Assembly: GCA_937927725.1 (NCBI GenBank)
Contig: CALBSE010000012.1
Span: forward strand, 21,162-85,161
Source of the DNA: an uncultured Actinomycetes bacterium
GTDB lineage: Bacteria; Actinomycetota; Acidimicrobiia; Acidimicrobiales; Acidimicrobilacustridaceae
DNA: 64,000 bases
Direction of reading: 5' to 3'
Positions 16,372-25,604 of this stretch are shown in pieces. Under the pieces are notes generated by a model that was not told where the DNA came from, did not search any database, and saw nothing but the letters and a program-made list of their open reading frames with translations. Made by a program: the position numbers and the translations under genes. Each line of letters opens with the position of its first letter. Positions within the stretch are counted from its first letter, which is position 1.

Positions 16372-17955
16372 ATGAAAGTGATTCCAATGAGAACTCGGCA
16401 ATGTTTGGCAGCTTTGTTGGCCATCACTTTCTTGGGAGTCGGGCTGATGGCCTGTTCCTCGAATGAGTCGTCATCGACGAAAGGTCCCAAAGTGATTGCT
16501 CCATCTCCGCCATCACGCGATTCCGTCACGGTGCCCACGGTTGTCCCGGCAAGCGGGGGACGGGGCCAAGCCTTTATTGCGGCGGCCAGCGGTGACCTTG
16601 CCGCGGCCGGTTACGAACAGTCCGAGTTCTTCATCAGCGGAACCGCGACTGCGTATCAGTCAGCACAACCGTTAACGGCTGACGGCAACTGGTCCGTCGA
16701 CTCGGCAACAACTGCCGCCTACAAGACCCGCGCCATCGTTCGTCGCCCAATTGATCCCGCCAAGTTCAATGGCAACGTCATCGTTGAATGGCTGAACGTT
16801 TCTGGTGGCCTCGATGCCGCGCCGGACTGGACCTACACACATGTTGAACTCATTCGTGAGGGGTATGCGTGGGTTGGCCTTTCTGCACAGGTGGTTGGCA
16901 TTGATGGCGGACCATCGATGGGTCTCGTCGCTGGTTACACGCTGAAAGCTGCTGATCCCGAACGCTACGGATCACTTGTGCATCCCGGTGATCAGTACTC
17001 CTATGACATGTACACACAAACCGGAGCGGCGGCATGGTTTGCGAACGACGTGTTGTTGGGCGGACTGCAACCGCAGCGGGTCATTTCTATCGGTGAATCA
17101 CAGTCAGCATTCCGACTCACCACGTATGTGAATGCAATCGGCCCGAAGACGGACATCTGGGATGGCTACCTCATTCACAGTCGCGGCAACGCAGGAGCTG
17201 CGCTCAACGTTGACGTGAAGATGCCGGCGGATCAACGCATTCGCACCGATCTCAAGGTTCCCGTTCTGCAGTTCCTTTCCGAAACCGACATGTTGGGTAA
17301 GGGGCTCAACTTTGTTGGTGCACGTCAACCAGACACCGACATGATTCGATCCTGGGAAGTTGCCGGAACAGCGCATGCCGATGCGTACAACTTGGGTATT
17401 GGCGACACTGACAACGGTGATGGTGTGGCCGACGCAGCGCTGTTCCAGGCGATGCTGACTCCGCCAGCATCGATCTACGGCGGGCTGCTGTCGTGTTCAG
17501 TGCCGATAAACGCCGGACCGCACACATATGTACTGCGCAGCGCACTGCACTCTCTCGATCGCTGGATCCGTGCAGGTGAAGCGCCCGCCTCGCGTCCGCT
17601 ACTCAACATCAAAGACGGAGCGTTTGTTCTGGACGGCATCGGAGACAACGCCACCGGTGGAATCCGTACTCCACAGGTTGATGTTCCCGTCGCAACACTT
17701 TCGGGTCTCGGTCAAACTGGATCAGCTTTTTGTGGATTGTTCGGCACGACTGTTCCCATCGATGAGAACCAACTCGCACAGACTGTTCCTGTCGATCCTC
17801 CTGGAGCTACTGCTCATGAATCATTCGTGACTGCGTGGAGGAAGGCCCTCGCTTTAGCCGTGGCAAGAGGAGACATCTTGCCGATTGACGCCGATCACAT
17901 CCTTGCAGCTGCCGAGAACTCAACGGTGCTCACCTACTGGCAGCCGAAGGGTTAG
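16372..17955 (+). CDS. Lipoprotein alpha/beta hydrolase (Abhydrolase_10-like), copy 2
   Basis: A 527-residue paralogue of the preceding protein. The signal peptide ends at the lipobox LMAC. The nucleophile elbow GESQSAF, the SETDMLG strand and the His in GTAHADAYN are all conserved, as is the HVDVP/QVDVP motif near the C terminus. The start is either the ATG at 16372 or the ATG at 16387, and neither has a strong ribosome binding site. It is probably co-transcribed with copy 1 and with the SMP-30 gene that follows five bases later. The cluster may degrade an exported or surface-captured ester or lactone, but the substrate is not evident. Confidence 0.8.
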   Translation: MKVIPMRTRQCLAALLAITFLGVGLMACSSNESSSTKGPKVIAPSPPSRDSVTVPTVVPASGGRGQAFIAAASGDLAAAGYEQSEFFISGTATAYQSAQPLTADGNWSVDSATTAAYKTRAIVRRPIDPAKFNGNVIVEWLNVSGGLDAAPDWTYTHVELIREGYAWVGLSAQVVGIDGGPSMGLVAGYTLKAADPERYGSLVHPGDQYSYDMYTQTGAAAWFANDVLLGGLQPQRVISIGESQSAFRLTTYVNAIGPKTDIWDGYLIHSRGNAGAALNVDVKMPADQRIRTDLKVPVLQFLSETDMLGKGLNFVGARQPDTDMIRSWEVAGTAHADAYNLGIGDTDNGDGVADAALFQAMLTPPASIYGGLLSCSVPINAGPHTYVLRSALHSLDRWIRAGEAPASRPLLNIKDGAFVLDGIGDNATGGIRTPQVDVPVATLSGLGQTGSAFCGLFGTTVPIDENQLAQTVPVDPPGATAHESFVTAWRKALALAVARGDILPIDADHILAAAENSTVLTYWQPKG

Positions 17956-17960
17956 CCGTC

Positions 17961-18842
17961 ATGAGCACCACCATCCTTCGAGACGGTCTGTTCTTCGGTG
18001 AAGGTCCGCGCTGGCATGAAGGTCGCCTTTGGTATTCGGACTTCTATGACCACGCCGTGCACGCCATTGATCTTGATGGCAACGACGAACGCATTGTCGA
18101 GGTGGAATCGCAGCCATCCGGACTTGGTTGGCTGCCCAATGGCGATCTTCTCATCACGTCAATGCTTGATCGCAAACTCATGCGATGGAACGGCAGCGAA
18201 CTGACAGTTCACGCCGATCTCGGTAACCACTTCACCTGGCACGCCAACGATCTCCTTGTTGATCAACAAGGGCGCGCCTATATCGGCAACTTTGGTTTCG
18301 ATTACGAAGTGTTCTTGGACGAGCAGGGGATTGAAGGGCTGTTCGCTGATCCCGATTCACTCACAACGGTGATGTGCCGCGTAGATCCCGACGGCACCAT
18401 CAACGTTGCGTCTGATGGTTTGATCTTTCCGAACGGAATAGTCATCACACCAGACGGCAAGACAATGATCGTGGCCGAAACGCTTGCGCTTCGACTTACT
18501 GCGTTCGACGTTGCCGCCGACGGCTCACTTTCGAATCGTCGAGTGTGGGCCGACCTTTCAGCACACATGGCCGCCCCCGACGGCATCTGTCTCGATGCTG
18601 AGGGCGCGGTGTGGATTGCGAACGCGCTGGCGCCGCGTCTCATTCGCATCGGCGAGGGTGGCGTTGTGCTTGACGAGGTTGAAACAACAATGAACACCTA
18701 TGCGTGCATGCTCGGTGGTCCGGAAGGCAAACACCTCTTTGCGATGACTGCGCCAACTTCTGATTCGCGCCATGCGCCGCTCGAACGCAACGGGGCGATT
18801 GAAGTTGTGCAGTTAGTAGTGCCCCACGCCGGGCAACCCTGA
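17961..18842 (+). CDS. SMP-30/gluconolactonase-like beta-propeller hydrolase
   Basis: A 293-residue six-bladed propeller of the SGL/SMP-30 family. The metal-site pattern is visible: Glu in FFGEGPRWHEG near residue 13, then PNGIVITPDG with its Asn, and the Asp in APDGICLDAEG. Members hydrolyse lactones such as gluconolactone using a divalent metal. No signal peptide is seen, so it is presumably cytosolic. It follows the second lipoprotein hydrolase by five bases and probably forms an operon with the tandem pair. It converges with a small gene, with one base between stops. Confidence 0.85.
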   Translation: MSTTILRDGLFFGEGPRWHEGRLWYSDFYDHAVHAIDLDGNDERIVEVESQPSGLGWLPNGDLLITSMLDRKLMRWNGSELTVHADLGNHFTWHANDLLVDQQGRAYIGNFGFDYEVFLDEQGIEGLFADPDSLTTVMCRVDPDGTINVASDGLIFPNGIVITPDGKTMIVAETLALRLTAFDVAADGSLSNRRVWADLSAHMAAPDGICLDAEGAVWIANALAPRLIRIGEGGVVLDEVETTMNTYACMLGGPEGKHLFAMTAPTSDSRHAPLERNGAIEVVQLVVPHAGQP

Positions 18843-18843
18843 T

Positions 18844-19212
18844 TTACTCGCTTGGAATACACACCCAGCCGCGACGCACGAGTTCGTCGGCCAGAACCTC
18901 GTCGGGCAACGCAGCAACAGTCTCGGCCTGACGGTTGGCGGCACGCTTTGCCGCGCGCTCGTTGGCATCGGTTGATGACGCAATGGCGCGCTCGGCCTGT
19001 TCGACATTGAGTTCGCCTTCGCCGGCTGCAAGACGAGCAATGAGCTCGTCGGCCTCGCCGCGAGTGAACTTTCCGCCGGCCTGACGTTGCGTAAGCCCAT
19101 AGATATGGCGCGCTTCACGGAAGGAGGAGTAGCCAGCTCCTTCAAATAAGGCGAGGAGTTCCTCGACCTGGTTCGATGATGCGGGTGGGCCCGATTGCTG
19201 TCCGAATGCCAT
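18844..19212 (-). CDS. Conserved hypothetical protein, Ala/Glu-rich helical
   Basis: A 122-residue, charged, Ala-rich protein predicted to be mostly helical. It contains FEGAGYSSFREARHIYG, GGKFTRGEADELIARL, a central segment rich in Ala/Glu/Arg, and ends LADELVRRGWVCIPSE. No domain was recognised. GAGG lies eight bases before the ATG. It is divergent from the DEAD-box helicase gene and shares a 204-base intergenic region with it. The codon use and the ribosome site support a real gene. Confidence 0.65.
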   Translation of the reverse strand: MAFGQQSGPPASSNQVEELLALFEGAGYSSFREARHIYGLTQRQAGGKFTRGEADELIARLAAGEGELNVEQAERAIASSTDANERAAKRAANRQAETVAALPDEVLADELVRRGWVCIPSE

Positions 19213-19416
19213 GGATTCAGCCTCGCACGCGCTACTGACACTGGGGGCGATGAGGGGAAATGCAGGTCACCGCACTAGAGTGACTCCGTCGTTCCATTTC
19301 CGGAGCGTCGCCGCTGAACCGCTTAGGCCCCAGCACCCCGCAACTTCACCAAGTTTCGGCAGTGCTCACCTCTGGCCAATTGCTTTCTCAGCGGACCTCA
19401 GTAGGAGAAAATTCAT

Positions 19417-21057
19417 ATGGCGTCACAACGCCCCCGCACTCATCGTTCCTCTTCGGGCGCGCGTCCCCGATCGGGTTCCGATCGTTCCCGCAACGAAAAG
19501 CCTCAGGCCCCGCAAAAAGCTCTTCCGGCTCTTGATCCCGACAACGGGTTCCTCGCCCTCGGCGTTCCCGACACCCTTTGTGGTGCGCTCGCCCTCGAAG
19601 GCATCACTGATCCGTTTCCCATTCAGGTCTCAACTCTTCCCGATTCATTGAAGGGTCGCGATGTTCTCGGTCGCGGTCGCACCGGTTCCGGCAAGACCCT
19701 CGCATTCGGTCTCGCTGTGCTCACGCGTCTTTCGATGTTGCAGCTTGATCGTCAACCGTTCCGTCCGCGTGCGCTTATCCTTGCGCCCACCCGCGAACTC
19801 GCGCTGCAGATCGACGCAACAATTTCCCCGCTTGCTCGTCGTCTAGGTCTTCGCACCACAACCATCTTCGGTGGCGTTGGTCAGAACCCACAGGTCGACG
19901 CGCTTCGTAAGGGCGTCGACGTTGTTGTTGCGTGCCCCGGACGTCTTGAAGACCTCATCAGCCAAAACTTCTGCAAGCTCGATCGCGTCGAAGTATGTGT
20001 TCTCGATGAAGCCGATCACATGGCCGATCTCGGATTCCTTCCCGGCGTGAAGCGTCTTCTCGATCGCACACCCGACGACGCACAGCATCTTTTGTTCTCG
20101 GCAACGCTCGACAAGGGCGTCGACGTCATCGTCAAGCGCTACATGTCTGATCCGGTCACCCACAGCGTCGATTCCGAACAGTCACCGGTCAACACCATGA
20201 CCCACCATGTGTTGCACGTAACGAACGACGATCGACTTCCCGTCATCATCGATCTTGCTGCTGCACCTGGTCGCACAATTATTTTCACTCGAACGAAGCA
20301 TCGGGCCAAGCAACTCACGCGTCAGTTGAACGCACACGGAGTTGTTTCGGTCGAGATGCACGGAAATCTTTCGCAGAACGTCCGCACGCGAAATCTTGCG
20401 GCGTTCTCCGACGGAACGGCAGCGGCCATGGTCGCTACCGATATCGCAGCGCGTGGCATCCATGTGGATGACATCTCGCTCGTGATCCACGCTGATCCGC
20501 CTATGGAGCACAAGGCATATCTCCACCGTTCTGGACGCACAGCGCGCGCCGGAAACGAAGGAGTTGTTGTCACGCTCGCAACGGAATCGCAGCGCAAGGA
20601 CACCGATCAACTCATGCGTAAGGCGGGTATTAAACCCACCATTACAAAGGTTCGCCCCGATTCACCGCTACTGCAGGAGATTGCTCCCGGTCAGCGACTG
20701 AAGAAAAGCGCATCAGAAGTGAAGGCACTGCTCGATGTCCCGGAACCGGCCAACAAACCTGGGGGTCGACCGAATTCGCGTAAACCGCGTTCGGAGACCC
20801 CCACGGCCACCGGTCGACCGCGCCGCAGTAGTTCAGGTCGTGGACGCAGCGGCGCTGGCGCTGGCGGCGGATCGGGAGCAAGTGCCCGTTCGGGTTCCAG
20901 TGCTCGATCAGGCTCTGGTGGCGGCTCACGTTCGAGTTCCGGCTCACGTTCGAGTTCCGGCGGCGGCGGGCGTTCATCGGGCGGCGGCGGTTCATCTGCG
21001 GGTTCTCGTCAGGGTTCGAGCCGATCAGCGGGTCGACAGGGCGGGCGCGCCCGATAG
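19417..21057 (+). CDS. DEAD-box RNA helicase
   Basis: A 546-residue ATP-dependent RNA helicase. The core (about 45-410) has the Q motif (ITDPFPIQ), motif I GRTGSGKT, Ia PTRELALQ, II DEAD in VLDEADHMAD, III SAT, and motifs V/VI TDIAARGI and HRSGRTARAG. The C-terminal about 100 residues are Ser/Gly/Arg-rich with many RSS and GSGG units, a typical RNA-binding tail. Such proteins remodel RNA in ribosome assembly, decay or cold adaptation, and the present data do not separate RhlE- from CshA-like roles. AGGAG precedes the ATG. The low-complexity tail is repetitive at the DNA level (20865-21050). Confidence 0.93.
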   Translation: MASQRPRTHRSSSGARPRSGSDRSRNEKPQAPQKALPALDPDNGFLALGVPDTLCGALALEGITDPFPIQVSTLPDSLKGRDVLGRGRTGSGKTLAFGLAVLTRLSMLQLDRQPFRPRALILAPTRELALQIDATISPLARRLGLRTTTIFGGVGQNPQVDALRKGVDVVVACPGRLEDLISQNFCKLDRVEVCVLDEADHMADLGFLPGVKRLLDRTPDDAQHLLFSATLDKGVDVIVKRYMSDPVTHSVDSEQSPVNTMTHHVLHVTNDDRLPVIIDLAAAPGRTIIFTRTKHRAKQLTRQLNAHGVVSVEMHGNLSQNVRTRNLAAFSDGTAAAMVATDIAARGIHVDDISLVIHADPPMEHKAYLHRSGRTARAGNEGVVVTLATESQRKDTDQLMRKAGIKPTITKVRPDSPLLQEIAPGQRLKKSASEVKALLDVPEPANKPGGRPNSRKPRSETPTATGRPRRSSSGRGRSGAGAGGGSGASARSGSSARSGSGGGSRSSSGSRSSSGGGGRSSGGGGSSAGSRQGSSRSAGRQGGRAR

Positions 21058-21073
21058 GCGCGATGATTCGTCT

Positions 21074-21550
21074 ATGAATTTTTTCGAAGCGACTATGGCC
21101 ATTGGCGCCGCCGAGACCCTCGATATCGAAACAGCAGAACTGCTCATTCGTGTTGAGAACAGCGGTGACGTGCTCTACAACGAACTGGCCTCACGACTCA
21201 ACAATGAAGAGGCGGCCGATCTCCTTCGCAAGAACGGTCGTGAAGAAGTTGGCCACGCTCGCCGAATGATGAAAGTCCTTTCGATCAAGCTCGGGACCGA
21301 GTACGTGCCTTCGGCCGAGGTCCTCGAAAAGTTCGAGGTCGACCTTCCCGATTCTCTCGACGCGTCATCACTGCCGATGATTGTTGAAGGCGAGCTTCAG
21401 GGTGATATCGGTTATCAAAAGTGGGCGTCCCACGAGACCGATCCCGAAATCATTGAACTGTTGCTTCGAAACGGCCGTGAGGAAACCAAGCACGCCGAAC
21501 GAATCAAGCAGGCTATTGAAATTCTGGCGGCGGCCGAGGCAGCGCAGTAG
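21074..21550 (+). CDS. Ferritin-like (rubrerythrin-type) diiron protein
   Basis: A 158-residue four-helix protein with two ExxH iron-ligand motifs, Glu58-x-x-His61 (REEVGHAR) and Glu137-x-x-His140 (REETKHAE). Additional Glu residues at about 28 and 105-107 complete a diiron site. The two halves resemble each other (NNEEAADLLRKNGREE and DPEIIELLLRNGREE), as expected for an internal duplication in this fold. It may detoxify peroxide or store iron. It starts 16 bases after the helicase stop with GATGAT six bases upstream of the ATG, so it may have its own weak promoter or be co-transcribed. Confidence 0.8.
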   Translation: MNFFEATMAIGAAETLDIETAELLIRVENSGDVLYNELASRLNNEEAADLLRKNGREEVGHARRMMKVLSIKLGTEYVPSAEVLEKFEVDLPDSLDASSLPMIVEGELQGDIGYQKWASHETDPEIIELLLRNGREETKHAERIKQAIEILAAAEAAQ

Positions 21551-21631
21551 CGCAACGACCCGTACGCCAATTCTTCGCAGTACCTGCTCTTTTTGGGGCA
21601 GAATCACATTCCACTTAGGGGAGGACATGAC

Positions 21632-22615
21632 ATGGCACTGACCATGATGCGTTTCAATTGCATTCAGCCGGGACTCGAGCCAAATGAGATGGCCGATCGG
21701 TACAACGCCATGCTCGACATGGTGCAGGTTCTTGATGAACTTGGCGGCGGCATGGTGACGCTCGAGGAGCATCACGGCGCCGAGAACGGTTGGAGTTCCT
21801 CCCCGCTCACAATGGCTGCAGCAATTCTCAGCCGCACCAAGAATGTTTCCGTATCTATTTCTGCACTTCTCGTGCCGCTGCACGATCCGTTGCGCATCGC
21901 TGAAGACATTGCGGTCATTGACCTGATGTCGAAGGGCCGCCTCACCGTTATCGGTGGCATCGGCTACCGACCGAGCGAGTACGAAGCTCACGGCAAGTCC
22001 TGGGCTGATCGCGGCAAGATCATGGACGAATGCGTCGACACCATGCTGAAGGCATGGACGGGCGAACCGTTCGAATACCGCGGCACCACGGTGCGCGTCA
22101 CGCCGCGTCCGTTCACGCAACCGCACCCGATGTTCCTTCTCGGTGGAACGTCGAAGCCTGCTGCACGCCGTGCCGCGCGTTTTGGTCTGCCCATCATGTG
22201 GGCGGCTCCGGTTCCCGAGATCGAAGCCCACTATTACGAAAAGTGTGCTGAATACGGCACCCAGGGTTTCGCCATGGCTCCGCCGGAAGATTTCCACCAC
22301 GTCTTCTTCGCCGAAGACGTCGATGCCGGATGGGCCGCTATGGGCGAGCACATCCTTCACGAAGCCACGACCTACTCGTCATGGCAGACCTCCGACATCA
22401 AGTCCTCGGCGCACTCACACGCCAAGACTGTTGGTGAACTTCGTGAAGAGGGTCTCTACCAAATCATCTCGCCGGCCGAAGCAGTTGAAGAGGCCAAGGC
22501 TGCTGGCGATTTCGCGGTGTTCTCAATGCACCCGCTTTGCGGCGGCATGCCGATTTCGGAAGGTTGGAAGCAGGTCGACCTGCTTCGCAGTGAGATCCTT
22601 CCAGCTCTGGCCTAG
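21632..22615 (+). CDS. Luciferase-like (LLM) oxidoreductase
   Basis: A 327-residue TIM-barrel LLM enzyme. It shows LEEHHGAENGW (a typical active-site strand), the block VSISALLVPLHDPLRIAEDIAVIDLMSKGRL in two segments, GGIGYRPSEYEAHG, and FLLGGTSKPAARRAARFG. It is presumably F420- or FMN-dependent and cytosolic. Many such genes in Acidimicrobiia and mycobacteria sit beside degradative genes for alicyclic compounds. A strong AGGGGAGG site precedes the ATG at 21632. A cyclase-family gene follows after a hairpin, and the two may be functionally linked. The substrate is unknown. Confidence 0.88.
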   Translation: MALTMMRFNCIQPGLEPNEMADRYNAMLDMVQVLDELGGGMVTLEEHHGAENGWSSSPLTMAAAILSRTKNVSVSISALLVPLHDPLRIAEDIAVIDLMSKGRLTVIGGIGYRPSEYEAHGKSWADRGKIMDECVDTMLKAWTGEPFEYRGTTVRVTPRPFTQPHPMFLLGGTSKPAARRAARFGLPIMWAAPVPEIEAHYYEKCAEYGTQGFAMAPPEDFHHVFFAEDVDAGWAAMGEHILHEATTYSSWQTSDIKSSAHSHAKTVGELREEGLYQIISPAEAVEEAKAAGDFAVFSMHPLCGGMPISEGWKQVDLLRSEILPALA

Positions 22616-22620
22616 GTGAT

Positions 22621-22644
22621 TCCGGCGGCAGCGATGCCGCCGGA
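22621..22644 (+). terminator. 10-bp GNRA-loop hairpin
   Basis: TCCGGCGGCA (22621-22630), loop GCGA, then TGCCGCCGGA (22635-22644), five bases after the oxidoreductase stop. It has a strong GC stem but no T tract, so it could attenuate rather than fully end transcription into the cyclase gene. Confidence 0.55.
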
Positions 22645-22689
22645 GTTGTACCTTTCAGGAACTGACACGTCGATTCATCGGGGGAAACC

Positions 22690-23589
22690 ATGAGCAAGAA
22701 CAACTGGGGCCGTTGGGGCGCCGACGACGAGCGCGGAGCGCTCAACCACCTCACGCCAGAGGTCATCAAGGCCGCTGCCGGTTCCATCACGACTGGCAAG
22801 GTGTACAGCCTTGGCATCCCGATTCAGGGTCACGGTGTTCCGTTGCTCGACTACCGCGGAACGCCGATGCGTCTCACGCTGCAGGACGGCACCGACGATG
22901 GCATGTTTGCTGTCTACGGCGCGCAGGATGGCACTGGCGCACACGAGGACGTGCTCGTCATGGCCTCGCATACGACCTCACATATGGATGCACTCATTCA
23001 CGTGTACGAGGATCACAAGCATTACAACGGCGTGCCTTTCGGCGAGATGCGGGCGCTTGGCGGCGCCGCCAAACTCGGCATCGAAAAAGTCGACAGCTTC
23101 GCTGCACGTGCCGTCATCCTCGACATCGTGAAGCTCAAGGGTGCCGACAAGTGGCTTGAACCCGGCACCATGATCATGGCTGCCGATCTTCAGGCCGCAG
23201 CCGATGCACAGGGCATTGAAGTTCGCGCTGGCGATGTCGTGCTTATCCGCACCGGTCACCTCGACATGTGGTGGGCCGGCAACGCTGCTGGCGAACCCGA
23301 AGGTTTCGCTCAGGCTGGTATTGGTGCTGATGCAGCTGCATGGCTTGCCGACAAGGACGTCACTGCTGTTGGTTCCGACAACGCAGCGGTCGAAGTTATT
23401 CCGTTCGACAACAACGACTTCCTCATCGTTCACAAGATGCTCTTGGTGCAGGCTGGCATCTACATGCTCGAGCATCTCGACCTTCGTCAACCATGTGAAG
23501 ACGGAAACTACGAAGGCATCATCGCGGTGTCGCCGCTCAAGGTCACGGGCGCAACGGGTTCACCAATCAACCCGGTGTTTATTTCCTGA
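22690..23589 (+). CDS. Cyclase-family metal-dependent hydrolase (kynurenine-formamidase-like)
   Basis: A 299-residue protein of Pfam Cyclase (PF04199). The metal motif reads His94-T-T-S-His98-M-Asp100 followed by ALIH, corresponding to the family HxGTHxDxPxH. Later motifs DVVLIRTGHLDMW and VGSDNAAVEVIP are also typical. Members include bacterial kynurenine formamidase and isatin hydrolase, as well as many uncharacterised enzymes. The length of about 300 matches the longer subfamily often found near LLM oxidoreductases. GGGGG precedes the ATG. It is cytosolic. Confidence 0.85.
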   Translation: MSKNNWGRWGADDERGALNHLTPEVIKAAAGSITTGKVYSLGIPIQGHGVPLLDYRGTPMRLTLQDGTDDGMFAVYGAQDGTGAHEDVLVMASHTTSHMDALIHVYEDHKHYNGVPFGEMRALGGAAKLGIEKVDSFAARAVILDIVKLKGADKWLEPGTMIMAADLQAAADAQGIEVRAGDVVLIRTGHLDMWWAGNAAGEPEGFAQAGIGADAAAWLADKDVTAVGSDNAAVEVIPFDNNDFLIVHKMLLVQAGIYMLEHLDLRQPCEDGNYEGIIAVSPLKVTGATGSPINPVFIS

Positions 23590-23602
23590 CTCATTCATTG
23601 TG

Positions 23603-23634
23603 AAATGGGCCCCGACTTCGGTTGGGGCCCGTTT
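23603..23634 (+). terminator. Rho-independent terminator
   Basis: AAATGGGCCCC (23603-23613) pairs with GGGGCCCGTTT (23624-23634), with one G-U pair in the RNA, then GCGTTTT. It lies 14 bases after the cyclase stop. Confidence 0.75.
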
Positions 23635-23659
23635 GCGTTTTGCACCCGGTGTGGTGGGT

Positions 23660-23671
23660 CAGAATGAACGT
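23660..23671 (+). promoter_or_regulatory. Leaderless -10 box, HAD gene
   Basis: CAGAAT, then GAACGT, then the ATG at 23672. It lies directly after the preceding terminator, consistent with a separate transcript. Confidence 0.4.
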
Positions 23672-24325
23672 ATGGCAATCACGACGGTGCTGTTCGATCT
23701 AGATGGAACGCTGATCGATAGCAGTCCTGGTATCCGCCGTTGTGTCGATGAGTCACTTGCACATCATGGATTCCCTGCAATAACCGATGAACAGTTTTCT
23801 TCCTTCATTGGGCCTCCGCTGACGACTGGCTTTGGATTCGCAGCATCCGATGACTCGCTCATCGAATCACTCATCACCGTTTATCGTGAGCACTACGGCG
23901 CCGGCGGAATGTACGAATACGAGGTCTACGACGGCATCCCCGAAGTGTTGACTCGTTTAAACGACGCGGGTTTCCGCCTCGCGATTGCGACGTCGAAACG
24001 CACAGGGTTTGCGAAACCAGTTGTCGACCACGCTGGCCTCGCTTCGCAGTTTGAGATCGTGGTGGGCTCAGAACGCGATGGTCCCGGTGCCGAGAAACCA
24101 GTCGTGATGGGTTCGGTATTTGAGCAACTTGGGATTGATGAGCCGCACTCGGTCGTGATGATTGGTGATCGTGAACATGACGGTCACGGTGCGGCGGCAC
24201 TTGGGACTCATTTCATTGGAGTCTCATGGGGTTTCGGAGGCCATGAGGAATTACAGGCTGCGGGCGCATCTCGAATCGCCGATCACCCCTCCGAGATCGA
24301 AGCGTTCGTCGCCGCTCTTTCCTAG
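23672..24325 (+). CDS. HAD-superfamily phosphatase (phosphoglycolate-phosphatase-like)
   Basis: A 217-residue HAD hydrolase. Motif I is DLDGTLIDS (nucleophile Asp9 or so), motif II is the Ser of IATSKR, motif III is the Lys of AEKPVVMG, and motif IV is GDREHD. The inserted four-helix cap between motifs I and II (about 15-80) is of the PGP/beta-phosphoglucomutase type. The N-terminal MAITTVLFDLDGT is a normal family start. Likely substrates are phosphoglycolate or other small phosphate esters, but not assignable. It stands alone between a terminator and a lipoprotein gene. Confidence 0.88.
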   Translation: MAITTVLFDLDGTLIDSSPGIRRCVDESLAHHGFPAITDEQFSSFIGPPLTTGFGFAASDDSLIESLITVYREHYGAGGMYEYEVYDGIPEVLTRLNDAGFRLAIATSKRTGFAKPVVDHAGLASQFEIVVGSERDGPGAEKPVVMGSVFEQLGIDEPHSVVMIGDREHDGHGAAALGTHFIGVSWGFGGHEELQAAGASRIADHPSEIEAFVAALS

Positions 24326-24389
24326 CGGTTTCTGAGAACCGCAGCGCTAAACCGTGTGCATCGGGATCTGATGTGGGAGGGTGTCGCCC

Positions 24390-25544
24390 ATGTCAAAGCA
24401 CACTCGCACTCTGTCTCTGCCCGCAATCGTCGTTGTTGTTGGTGCCCTTCTTCTTGCCGCATGCGGTGGCAGCAGTAGTTCGAAGGCAGCAACACCGGCC
24501 CCAATGCCTGCTCGTTCGGGCACCTATTCGGTAGGCCACGACACCATTTCGATTCCTGATTCCTCAACGGGCAAGACCATCACTGCCGATCTTTGGTACC
24601 CCGCTGTCGATGGAGCTCAGGGAACCTTTGCTCGCTACTCGTTGCTACCGACTGCGTATTTCGATTCAAAGGTTGCAATTGAAAAAGCGCCGATCAACAC
24701 TGCCGGCTCTTTTCCGTTCGTTGTGTACTCGCACGGCAGTGGCGGCCAAAGTTTCGTCGCATCCTTTTTGACTGAAGACATTGCGAGCCACGGCTACGTC
24801 GTGTTGTCAGCAAATCACGATGGCAACACCGCAGCTGATCAGCTTCTAGGTACGTCAGTCACCCAAGACGTCAACGATTACATCCGTCCCAATGTGGTGG
24901 AAGCAGAAATCAACTGGGCATTGGCGCAGTCATCCGGCAAAGCCTCGGCTTATCCGGCCCTGAAGGGTGCCATTGATGAAGCGCGTATTGGTCTTGTTGG
25001 TCACAGCTATGGCGGTTACACCGTTCTCGCCACCGCTGGTGGACACACTGGTCCTGCAGGCACGGTTGCACCCGACCCACGCATCAAGGCGGTTGTTGGC
25101 CAGGCTCCTTACACACGTCGACTTTCAGACGCCGAACTCGCCGGCATCAAGATTCCGGTGATGTTGATGGTCGGAACGAAAGACATCACGACACCGTTGG
25201 CGGAGGATTCGCAGCGTCCGTTTGATCTCATCACAGGCCCACCTGTTGTTCTCGCTGTGTTGACCGATGCCGCACACCAGTCGTTTACCGATGTGTGCAT
25301 GTACCTCGATGAAATTCCGAAGCTGCCCGATGCACCCGCATTGGTTGCAACCGCGATCAAGACTCAAGCCACCGAAGGTTGTGGCGCAGGGTTCATGCCG
25401 TATGCCCGTGACCTTGAATTGGCCTCGGGTCTCACTGTTGCGTTCCTCGATGAGTTCGTTGCCGGAACGCCAAATGCGTCGTGGTTTAACGGAACAACGT
25501 CGACCATCACCGCACCTGATCTGACGATCAGTGTGAAGCGCTGA
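24390..25544 (+). CDS. Lipoprotein dienelactone-hydrolase/PAF-acetylhydrolase-like esterase
   Basis: A 384-residue lipoprotein. The signal peptide ends at the lipobox LAAC followed by a Gly/Ser/Ala/Pro tether. The alpha/beta-hydrolase body has PFVVYSHGSGG (oxyanion region), the nucleophile elbow GHSYGGY, a strand with VGTKDITTP carrying the likely Asp, and AAHQSF with the likely catalytic His. Its closest recognisable families are predicted dienelactone hydrolases and platelet-activating-factor acetylhydrolase. It should act outside the membrane as an esterase. The ATG at 24390 has GGGAGG nine bases upstream, while the GTG at 24381 is too close to that site. Confidence 0.8.
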   Translation: MSKHTRTLSLPAIVVVVGALLLAACGGSSSSKAATPAPMPARSGTYSVGHDTISIPDSSTGKTITADLWYPAVDGAQGTFARYSLLPTAYFDSKVAIEKAPINTAGSFPFVVYSHGSGGQSFVASFLTEDIASHGYVVLSANHDGNTAADQLLGTSVTQDVNDYIRPNVVEAEINWALAQSSGKASAYPALKGAIDEARIGLVGHSYGGYTVLATAGGHTGPAGTVAPDPRIKAVVGQAPYTRRLSDAELAGIKIPVMLMVGTKDITTPLAEDSQRPFDLITGPPVVLAVLTDAAHQSFTDVCMYLDEIPKLPDAPALVATAIKTQATEGCGAGFMPYARDLELASGLTVAFLDEFVAGTPNASWFNGTTSTITAPDLTISVKR

Positions 25545-25592
25545 CCCAAATCGCCGCACCGCCGGTCAGTGATCGGTGCCCAACCGATTTGC

Positions 25593-25604
25593 TAGGTTCG
25601 ACCC
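25593..25604 (+). promoter_or_regulatory. Leaderless -10 box, TauE gene
   Basis: TAGGTT, then CGACCC, then the GTG start at 25605. No Shine-Dalgarno is present. Confidence 0.45.

Noticed and set aside
21368..22360. Minus-strand frame of 330 codons
   Set aside because: It lies opposite the ferritin-like and luciferase-like genes and has shadow-like Arg/His-rich composition.
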